From positions 1 through 64,000 of the forward strand of contig MWTC01000043.1 of assembly GCA_002066995.1 (NCBI GenBank): a DNA stretch of 64,000 nucleotides, written 5' to 3'. Source of the DNA: Sphingobacteriales bacterium UTBCD1 (GTDB lineage: Bacteria > Bacteroidota > Bacteroidia > Chitinophagales > Chitinophagaceae). Positions 52,023-59,148 of this stretch are shown in pieces. The notes under the pieces were generated by a model that did no database searches, was not told the origin of the DNA, and saw only the letters and a list, made by a program, of their open reading frames with translations. Numbering within the stretch: position 1 is the stretch's first letter; each line of letters begins with the position of its first letter. Made by a program: the position numbers and the translations under genes.

Positions 52023-55000
52023 TTATAGCTCTGCAGGCTCTTCTTCTTCGAGGCGGATATAGATTTTATTATTCTTTGCAAAATTGCACCATTCGCAATC
52101 AGGTTCACCACAACCGGTATAAAAATCATGCAGCCTTATCCTTTCCCAAACCTCTCTGATCTGTTGCTTTACATGGTTCTCATCTACTGCGGTGATCGGA
52201 ATTTTTTCTATTATGAACTTATCATCATTTACCGGCTCTACAAAATCAAACTGGGCATAAAGCACTTTCCAGTTTTTCCCCGGGAGGTTGTCAACAAGAA
52301 TTTTATAAAACACTGCCTGGCGCCAGTAATTTCCCCCGTTCGGAAATTCAGCCTTTTCCCCCGGCCTTAAAAATTCTCCTCTGCGTTTTGCTTTTTCAAA
52401 ACTGCCGGTTTTATAGTCGGTGATGGCAATCTCTTTTCCCCAAAACTGTATTTTATCGGTAAAACCTTTCAGGGGTATATTATCAAGGACAACTTTTGTT
52501 AGCGGGTATTCGGTTAAGATGAATTCATTTTTCGGGGCGGGGTCATAGTAATTATTGAAGTAGTTACTCAATATGTCCTGCCCGCCATCCAAAAAGCGCC
52601 GGAGGCTTTCTTTGGTGAAGATCTCCCGTTCTTTATTGAGGTGGTAACAAAACCTTGAGAGCAAAAATTCCTTTCCGGGATAGATCTTCCTGTTCTCCAT
52701 CATTTTGTTTGTAAAATCAGCAAGTGCGGCGTGTACTGCCGTGCCGAATGCAGCTGCTTCACTTTTTGCCGAAGGGATCTTTACCAGGGTGTTGTAATAA
52801 AAATGCAACGGGCAATCGAGAAAATTATTCAGAGCCGTTACGTTCATTGAAAAATTTTGCAACAAGCGGTCCGTGTATTCTTTTTCCAATTGCTCCAGTA
52901 CGGGTTTTTGAATCACGCCGAAGCGCAATGCTGAAAAACGGAACTTGTCATTTTCATCCAACAGGATATTGTTAAGCACTAAGCTCATCGGCTGACGGAT
53001 CTCTTCCACGAATTGGGAAGGTTCCAGCAACGATCCTTCATTTTTCATTTTAGGATAGGAAATAAACAAGTGCTTTTTTGCACGGGTGACTGAAACATAA
53101 AATAGCCGGCGCAGCTCTTCGGTTATTTCGGCGTCGCTGTCCAGTTCAAACACATTGGGCGGCAAGCGAAATCCTTTGTTGTTTTTTCTTTTTCCCTCCC
53201 AGATATCATTTCTTGCATTGATCAGGAACACATTTTCGAACTCCAGTCCTTTGCTTCCGTGGCAGGTCATCAGGTTTACACCGGTCTCGCTGCCGGTAGT
53301 CTGCACCAACTCCAGCCGCAGGTCATTTTCTTTCATCAGGTCTATCTGGTGCATCAGTTGTTTCAGGGTCATTTCCGGTTGGCGGTGCATTTCATCCTTG
53401 ATATAGTCAAACAGGCAGGTAAGCATTTCCATGAGCCATAGCTTTTCCGTATGGTTCATGATGTATGCAAGGATGCCGCCTTCATTTACCAGGTATTCAA
53501 ACCAGTGCGCCACCGGCCTGTTATAAATTTCTTTTTGCAGGTTTTCAAGAAGGGCACTTACCCGTACCAGTTTCTCCGTATCCTCATTTTGGGAAAATAA
53601 AGTGCCGTTTTCTTTTTTTGAAAGATCCAGTAAATATGCCCGGATATTTTTAATGCTGTTTTCTTTGTATTTGTTGTCCGCTACTTCATTGCAGATCGCT
53701 GCGATCCTGTGAGGATGAATTGTAAAAAAATCATAGTGGAGTATTTCAAATAGCAAAGGCTCGCCGCTGTATTCCGTGTCCAGTTCTGCGATCACATAGC
53801 GAATGATGTTCAGAATTTTATTGATAAAAAGATCTTCCAGCAAATTGACAGAACGTTTTGCAAAAAAAGGAATGTTTTGTAATTGCAAAAACCTGATCAG
53901 CTCATCACCGAAGCGGTGTTCTTTATAAATAACGGCAATATCGCCCGGCCTGGTTCCTGAATCAACCATTTGTTTGATGGATAATGCCACATGTACATTT
54001 TCGGAAAATTCATTTTCATAGCAACGGATCTCCGGCTTGATATCTAAATTTTTCAGCTCTTCACCGGCAGCAATAAGGTCTTTGGTCAGATCGTTGTACT
54101 GGTTAACCAATCTTTGCTGATTGTTTTCGATCAGCAGTTTTGCAGCATCCAAAATGGGCTGCACACTCCGGTAGTTTTTGTCCAGCACGATCTTCTTGAG
54201 ATCTTTTTCAAACTTAGCAGCAAGTGTCATCAGGTTTTTAAGGTTTGCACCCTGGAACCGGTAAATACTTTGATCATCATCACCCACTACAAAAAGATTT
54301 GGTTTTTCATCTTTCCAGTAACTGATCAATAGTTCCACGATCCTGTTTTGTGAGCCGCTGCTGTCCTGGTATTCATCTACGAGAAAGTATTGCATCTGTT
54401 CCTGGTAACGCAGCAATACTTCTTTATTTTTTTCGAACAGGTCAATGACCCAGTTGATCATATCGTCAAAATCATAGCGATGCCTTTCATCAAGCGCTTT
54501 TTGATAAACGGGAAATGTTTTTACTGCTGCTTTCAACTTCTCCATCCGTTCCATTTCATCTTTCCCTTTTTGAGTGAGAACATGAATTCCTTTTTTCTTT
54601 TCTCTTTTGTTATAGAAGCCGTCTGTTTCGGGAAGAATGCCTGCAACATAATCATCAATTTTACCAAGCAGCCAGTTTGTTTCCCATGCTTCTTTTTTGA
54701 TGGCAGAAAAAAGAGAAGTAAGGTTTCCGAGATCATAATAAACATCACCCTTAAAACGCTTCAGCGGGTTATCATTTTCAAAACCGTCAATCAGCTCCTT
54801 GATGATCTGCACTCTTTCCAGGTCGCTTACGGCTTCCAGTTCTTTTTTGTTGAAGAGGGCAATATTTTCACGGATCACACTGTTGCAAAAAGAATGGAAA
54901 GTATAAATGCTGACCTTGTAAGCCGTGGGCCCGATGAATTCAAGTAATCGCTGACGCATGGCCACTGCCCCGGCATCGGTGAAAGTGATGCAGAGAATAT

Positions 55001-55193
55001 TTTCAGGATTAGCAACGCCTTCCAGTAATATTTTTCCTACACGGCAGGCAAGAACCTGTGTCTTCCCTGTTCCGGGTCCGGCAAGCACCATCACCGGCCC
55101 TTCAATGGTATCCACAGCCAGGCGCTGCTGTTCATTCAGCTTATTATATTCTTCTGAAAATTTCTGTTCCAGTTTTTCTTTTTGCGAAGCCAT
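52023..55193 (-). CDS. UvrD-type helicase with C-terminal Fe-S RecB-like nuclease
   Basis: The 1056-residue protein joins an SF1A helicase to a nuclease. Helicase motifs: LNEQQRLAVDTIEGPVMVLAGPGTGKT (Q motif and Walker A), YFLVDEYQDSSGSQNR (motif II), VVGDDDQSIYRFQGA (III), MTCHGSKGLEFENVFLIN (V) and EELRRLFYVSVTRAKKHLFI (VI). The C-terminal PD-(D/E)XK domain has ITDYKTGSF and WRQAVFYKIL. Cys in LDCPLHFYYN, CGEPDC and CEWC suggest an AddB/Cas4-type Fe-S staple. It is likely used in double-strand-break processing, like a one-chain AddAB/AdnAB. A TAAATTTG box sits four bases before the ATG. Confidence 0.88.
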   Translation of the reverse strand: MASQKEKLEQKFSEEYNKLNEQQRLAVDTIEGPVMVLAGPGTGKTQVLACRVGKILLEGVANPENILCITFTDAGAVAMRQRLLEFIGPTAYKVSIYTFHSFCNSVIRENIALFNKKELEAVSDLERVQIIKELIDGFENDNPLKRFKGDVYYDLGNLTSLFSAIKKEAWETNWLLGKIDDYVAGILPETDGFYNKREKKKGIHVLTQKGKDEMERMEKLKAAVKTFPVYQKALDERHRYDFDDMINWVIDLFEKNKEVLLRYQEQMQYFLVDEYQDSSGSQNRIVELLISYWKDEKPNLFVVGDDDQSIYRFQGANLKNLMTLAAKFEKDLKKIVLDKNYRSVQPILDAAKLLIENNQQRLVNQYNDLTKDLIAAGEELKNLDIKPEIRCYENEFSENVHVALSIKQMVDSGTRPGDIAVIYKEHRFGDELIRFLQLQNIPFFAKRSVNLLEDLFINKILNIIRYVIAELDTEYSGEPLLFEILHYDFFTIHPHRIAAICNEVADNKYKENSIKNIRAYLLDLSKKENGTLFSQNEDTEKLVRVSALLENLQKEIYNRPVAHWFEYLVNEGGILAYIMNHTEKLWLMEMLTCLFDYIKDEMHRQPEMTLKQLMHQIDLMKENDLRLELVQTTGSETGVNLMTCHGSKGLEFENVFLINARNDIWEGKRKNNKGFRLPPNVFELDSDAEITEELRRLFYVSVTRAKKHLFISYPKMKNEGSLLEPSQFVEEIRQPMSLVLNNILLDENDKFRFSALRFGVIQKPVLEQLEKEYTDRLLQNFSMNVTALNNFLDCPLHFYYNTLVKIPSAKSEAAAFGTAVHAALADFTNKMMENRKIYPGKEFLLSRFCYHLNKEREIFTKESLRRFLDGGQDILSNYFNNYYDPAPKNEFILTEYPLTKVVLDNIPLKGFTDKIQFWGKEIAITDYKTGSFEKAKRRGEFLRPGEKAEFPNGGNYWRQAVFYKILVDNLPGKNWKVLYAQFDFVEPVNDDKFIIEKIPITAVDENHVKQQIREVWERIRLHDFYTGCGEPDCEWCNFAKNNKIYIRLEEEEPAEL

Positions 55194-55197
55194 TCAG

Positions 55198-55205
55198 CAA
55201 ATTTA
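55198..55205 (-). promoter_or_regulatory. -7 box directly before the helicase-nuclease start
   Basis: TAAATTTG on the minus strand, then CTGA and the ATG at 55193; this again implies a leaderless transcript. No TTG at the -33 distance. Confidence 0.35.
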
Positions 55206-55222
55206 CTGATGATGCGCCTCAA

Positions 55223-55254
55223 TAAAAAAGAGGAAACTCTTTTCGAATTTCCTC
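55223..55254 (-). terminator. Intrinsic terminator after the TPR gene
   Basis: On the minus strand GAGGAAA (55254-55248) pairs with TTTCCTC (55236-55230), followed by six T. It is 37 bases past the stop of the 55291-55941 gene. Confidence 0.8.
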
Positions 55255-55290
55255 GTACTGTGTTTTAACCCCGAAAATTCCGGTTCTTCA

Positions 55291-55941
55291 TTATCCGGGT
55301 ATTCTCGATATATATTTTTCAATCTGTTTGATCTGATCCACGATCTGGGAAGTGGTAGGTTTCAATGCCTTTGCTTTACGGAAAAAATCTTTAGCGGCAC
55401 GGAATTCCCTTTTATTCATCATGAGGCTGCACATCTGCAGGTAGGCTGCTGCTTCGTTTTCTTTATCAGGCAATCCTTTTCTTAAAGCAGAGCGTATATA
55501 ACTTTCTGCCTGCTTCAGGTCGTTTTTCTGCATGGAGAGCATTCCCATTTGCAGCAGGCTGGCGCCTTCGGCTTCTTTCATCGGCATTCCGAGATCCAAT
55601 CCTTTTTTCATCATCTTCTCGGCGCCATCAAAGTCCTGCTTCATCATCGCCACATTTCCTTTTAATGTGTAATAGACAGAACGGATGGGCTTGTATAAAA
55701 GACCGGGAGCTTTTATGGAATTCAGAATTTTTTCGGCTCCTTCAATATCACCGCTTTCCAGGTAGTTTTGTATCAGCCGCAGCGGGCCAAAGAAAAAATG
55801 ACCTGCAATAAGGATCACTCCCACAAAATATAACGGGAAGGCAGGCCAGAAAGATGAAGTGTAATTGAAAACCCCACCGGCAACTATCAGTATGATGCCG
55901 ATCAGAAGCCTGTATTTGATGAGCCAGTTATAGAATTTCAT
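55291..55941 (-). CDS. Membrane protein with TPR-like repeats
   Basis: The 216-residue protein has two N-terminal membrane segments (about residues 12-28 and 34-53). Helical repeats of TPR type follow (GDIEGAEKILNSIKAPGLLY, GNVAMMKQDFDGAEKMMKKG, MGMLSMQKNDLKQAESYIRS, REFRAAKDFFRKAKALKP). TPRs bind other proteins; the partner is unknown. It stands alone with its own terminator. Confidence 0.75.
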   Translation of the reverse strand: MKFYNWLIKYRLLIGIILIVAGGVFNYTSSFWPAFPLYFVGVILIAGHFFFGPLRLIQNYLESGDIEGAEKILNSIKAPGLLYKPIRSVYYTLKGNVAMMKQDFDGAEKMMKKGLDLGMPMKEAEGASLLQMGMLSMQKNDLKQAESYIRSALRKGLPDKENEAAAYLQMCSLMMNKREFRAAKDFFRKAKALKPTTSQIVDQIKQIEKYISRIPG

Positions 55942-56094
55942 ATGCTAAAAAGTGACAAATTAAGGGATATTTTCCCGGTAAATGACAGGCGGCAAAGATA
56001 ATGATTGGAAGGGTTAGCGCAGGGTTATTTTTAATGTTCCGGGAGATTAGTGTTTGAAAGATTAAGTTTTTGTATTTAGGAGCGGGAAGGAATT

Positions 56095-56178
56095 AGTGTA
56101 GGCCATTATGGCCGAAAATTTGGTAAAAAATTATTTACATGGTGAATGCAGCCCTGTAGGGGCGGTATTTTATATTTG
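56095..56178. repeat. REP doublet, left end of the RAYT unit
   Basis: AGTGTA, then the palindrome GGCCATTATGGCC (56101-56113), an AT-rich linker, GGTGAA and a second palindrome GCCCTGTAGGGGC (56151-56163), ending GGTATTTTATATTT. The same order of parts occurs in inverted orientation at 56668-56755. Confidence 0.65.
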
Positions 56179-56179
56179 A

Positions 56180-56663
56180 TTAATCATAAAACTCAAAAAG
56201 ATATTTTTCGTTATATTCTACTGTAAAATCTGATAACATTTTTAAATATTCTTCTCTGAACGTTTTAATTCTATGATGTTTTTCTTGTGTTATAATATAT
56301 TTGATTACCCGATCTCTTTGACTGCGGGAATAAGAAAAAGCACCATAACCTGATTGCCATTGAAATTTTCCTTTCACAAAATTCTTTTCATTCACCCCTG
56401 CCCATCCGGTCAGGCGGGCACTTACTGCTGTTTGCTTTAATTATACTCATGAAATCGGCAATGCAAGTAGTCAGAGGCATTCCGAAAAAAGTATGAACAT
56501 GATCTTTCCAGCCCCCAACAGCTAACGGGGTAGCGCCATTACCTCTGATAATTCCGGATATATACCTGTGAAGTTCATCCCGCCATTCGCTAGTAATAAG
56601 ATTCTCTCTGCCTTTCACTGCAAATACAGTGTGTATTGAAATTTGAGAATAAGTATTAGCCAT
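56180..56663 (-). pseudogene. REP-associated tyrosine transposase (IS200-like), frameshifted
   Basis: The first part (56663-56388) encodes MANTYSQISIHTVFAVKGRE and the HUH motif His55/His57 in GGWKDHVHTFFG. The second (56395-56180) encodes WQSGYGAFSYSRSQRDRVIKYIITQ and EKHHRIKTFREEY with the nucleophile Tyr. Between SSK and NEKNF lie 22 extra bases (56397-56418), GC-rich with TGCCC/GGGCA arms; removing them restores SSKWVNEKNFVKG and one 153-codon frame. So one small insertion separates the HUH site from the tyrosine and should inactivate the enzyme. Confidence 0.85.
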
Positions 56664-56667
56664 AAAT

Positions 56668-56755
56668 AAATTTTAATATCGCCCCTAAGGGGCTTCACCA
56701 AATTACCTGCTATTCTAATATTACCCAAAAATTGCCCCTATGGGGCAAATACACT
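56668..56755. repeat. REP doublet, right end of the RAYT unit
   Basis: It contains palindromes GCCCCTAAGGGGC (56681-56693) and TTGCCCCTATGGGGCAA (56732-56748). Read on the minus strand it gives AGTGTATTTGCCCCAT..., GGTGAAGCCCCTTAGGGGC and GATATTAAAATTT, which parallels the left end part by part. Confidence 0.7.
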
Positions 56756-56806
56756 TGGGAATGCAGAATAACAAACACTTAAAAAAGTGTTCATTAATAT
56801 TTAGAA

Positions 56807-58225
56807 CTACCACAAAGGCTTTCCCTGGTAATAGTCAAGGATCTTTGTCCTCAATACATAGTCGTATTTAGCGTTGATAAGATTGATGTTGGCCCGGTCC
56901 ATATTATTTTTTGCGGTAAGGTAATCTATCGGAGTGCCAAGTCCGGAATTAAAACGAACTTCAGCAATGCGGAATGATTCCGAATATGCAGACACCTGGT
57001 CTAATAGTGTTTTGTAGCTGTCCGATGCGCTGGTCATGTTGATATAAGCCTGTTCAATATTCTGTTGCAATTGAGTGCGGGTGGCCGAAGCAATGATCCG
57101 GGTATTTTTTAAAATGAGTTGTGATTGCTTCACCTGGTTTCTTGCCTGCAATGAATTGAAAATGGGAATGCGGAGACTGAGATCAAAAGAAGTGAAGCGG
57201 TTATTACTTAATTGTTTTCCGTAATTGATTTTTTGTGAACCGTAATTGTTTACCTGGGTCATTACCGGATATTGTGTGTTATTGACGATAACATAATTAT
57301 TAGACGCTACAGTGCTCGTATTGATGAGGGTTTCCTGGCTGGCGGCGCTGGAATAGTTCGTATTGGTATTAGCACCGAAGCTAAGTGTAGGATAAAAAGC
57401 AGCTTTTGCCACTTTTAATCCTTTTTCTGCGCTGAGTTCGTGCAGGTCCGCAGACCTTATCAATGCCAGTTGTGTTAGCGCTGTTGTATATATTTTATCA
57501 GGAGTGTCTTCATATTTCGTGGCCAGGGATTCGGTACTGATCATTTCCAGTTCCATATTTTTATTATAAGGGATATTCATAAGCTGGCACAAGGTCAGTT
57601 TGGAAGATTCCATTGCATTCTGAGCATTGATAATGCTTAAACGGTCGCCGGAATACTGCCCTTTCAGGTCAGACAGGTCAGACGGATTAATAGCTCCTTT
57701 CTGATTCAGTAATTCCAGGCGATCCACCTGTTGTTTTGACAATTCAAGTTGGTTCTTTGCCTGTTGCAGTTGTTCTCCATTGCTCAACACCTGCAGGTAA
57801 GCTAAGATGATGTTGATAGTAATATTATCTTTTGCCTGCTGCCAGTCCATTTTCGATGCCTGGTAAGCCAGCGAAGTTTGTTTTACACTGTTCAATAATG
57901 AAAAACCATTGAACAATACAACTCCTCCGGTCAGATTATAACTGCCTGTAGTAATATTCTGGTTAATGTAACTGTTGGTATAAGGATTGATACTTTTACC
58001 CTGGTTGATGCCATGGCTGATAGAACCATTCAGGTTAGGAAGCAAATTCAGTTTTGCCTGTTTCCAGTATATTTCACTGGATTGCACCTGCAAGCCGCTT
58101 TGCTGTACCTGCAGGTTGTTGGTGATTCCTGTTTCCACACATTGCAGCAAGCTCAGCTTTTGATCCTGGCCGCTTACCAATATATGTGAAATGATAAGAG
58201 ATAAGCTAAAAAAAATATTTTTCAT
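56807..58225 (-). CDS. TolC-family outer-membrane efflux protein
   Basis: The 472-residue protein has a signal peptide (MKNIFFSLSLIISHILVSGQ). It shows the internal duplication of the TolC family: long coiled-coil alpha hairpins (LQVLSNGEQLQQAKNQLELSKQQVDR; IIASATRTQLQQNIEQAYINMTSA) and strands (NITTGSYNLTGGVVLFNG; FTSFDLSLRIPIFNSLQARN). It would form the trimeric outer-membrane channel of a tripartite exporter with the ABC proteins upstream. It starts 23 bases after the ATPase gene. No membrane-fusion protein is in the window. Confidence 0.9.
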   Translation of the reverse strand: MKNIFFSLSLIISHILVSGQDQKLSLLQCVETGITNNLQVQQSGLQVQSSEIYWKQAKLNLLPNLNGSISHGINQGKSINPYTNSYINQNITTGSYNLTGGVVLFNGFSLLNSVKQTSLAYQASKMDWQQAKDNITINIILAYLQVLSNGEQLQQAKNQLELSKQQVDRLELLNQKGAINPSDLSDLKGQYSGDRLSIINAQNAMESSKLTLCQLMNIPYNKNMELEMISTESLATKYEDTPDKIYTTALTQLALIRSADLHELSAEKGLKVAKAAFYPTLSFGANTNTNYSSAASQETLINTSTVASNNYVIVNNTQYPVMTQVNNYGSQKINYGKQLSNNRFTSFDLSLRIPIFNSLQARNQVKQSQLILKNTRIIASATRTQLQQNIEQAYINMTSASDSYKTLLDQVSAYSESFRIAEVRFNSGLGTPIDYLTAKNNMDRANINLINAKYDYVLRTKILDYYQGKPLW

Positions 58226-58248
58226 TATCAGTTATTAATTATTCATGG

Positions 58249-58914
58249 TTAATTATTCTGTATCATTCCATCCAGGAGATTGATGATATGAGATCCGTAA
58301 GCAGCATTTTTCTCCGAATGGGTTACCTGGATAATGGTCATTCCTTCATGATTCAGTTGTTTGAATAAATTCATGATCTCTTCTCCCTGTTTGGAATTCA
58401 GATTGCCGGTCGGTTCATCTGCCAATAATAATTTCGGATTAGCGATCAGCGCCCTGGCGATGCCCACTAATTGTTGTTGCCCGCCGGACAGCTGGGTAGG
58501 GAAGAGGTCTTTTTTACCCACGATCTGAAAACGATCCAGCATATCGGCCACTATGGCTTTACGGTCCGAAGATTTTATATTCTGATAAATAAGTGGTGTT
58601 TCAATGTTTTCATAAACCGTCAGTTCATCAATAAGGTGATACGCCTGGAATACAAAACCGATGTATTGTTTGTATAAAGCGGAGCGCTGCTTTTCTTTCA
58701 GCTTATGCACCGGTTCGTTCAAAAAATTATATTCGCCTTCGTTGAATTCATCCAGCATTCCGATCACGTTCAGCAAAGTGGATTTGCCGGAGCCGGAAGG
58801 GCCCATGATGGAAATGAATTCGCCTGCCTTTACCGACAGGTCCACATCCTTTAATAAGAAAGTGCGATGGTTTCCTGTGTTCACCCATTTGTAGATCCCT
58901 TTAAGTTCCAGCAT
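58249..58914 (-). CDS. ABC transporter ATPase (MacB/LolD type)
   Basis: The 221-residue ATPase has Walker A GPSGSGKSTLLN, signature LSGGQQQLVGIARAL, Walker B LLLADEPTGNLNSK and switch THSEKNAAYG. The stretch DEPTGNLNS is typical of the MacB/LolD subfamily that pairs with FtsX-type permeases. The two permease genes upstream on the same strand are the likely partners. A 234-base gap with possible regulatory sites separates it from them. Confidence 0.92.
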   Translation of the reverse strand: MLELKGIYKWVNTGNHRTFLLKDVDLSVKAGEFISIMGPSGSGKSTLLNVIGMLDEFNEGEYNFLNEPVHKLKEKQRSALYKQYIGFVFQAYHLIDELTVYENIETPLIYQNIKSSDRKAIVADMLDRFQIVGKKDLFPTQLSGGQQQLVGIARALIANPKLLLADEPTGNLNSKQGEEIMNLFKQLNHEGMTIIQVTHSEKNAAYGSHIINLLDGMIQNN

Positions 58915-59014
58915 ATCTGATTACTATTTTATATCCGGATTTTAATTTCAACCCTTATGCCAATATTCAAATGAACTGTGTAACAAGAGGTACGGAATGA
59001 TACCTGTATGTTAG

Positions 59015-59043
59015 TGTACGAAAACGGACAGTTATTGTGCCAA
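59015..59043 (-). promoter_or_regulatory. Possible sigma54-like promoter and operator before the ABC ATPase
   Basis: On the minus strand TTGGCAC (59043-59037) matches the sigma54 -24 element, but the -12 part reads CTGT in place of TTGC. Directly next is TGTCCG-TTTT-CGTACA (59030-59015), an imperfect inverted repeat. This is a weak candidate only. Confidence 0.25.
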
Positions 59044-59148
59044 TGCGTACATAAAACGTATTCACTCTTTAAGCTTCCTGTCAACCTTTACTCATTCAGA
59101 ACGGAGGCTTTTTACCCCGACGCTTATGACCGGGAATAAAATCCTTTT

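Noticed and set aside
54390-54947. A 185-codon open frame antisense to the helicase-nuclease
   Set aside because: Phe/Ile-rich shadow of the helicase frame, with no recognisable domain.
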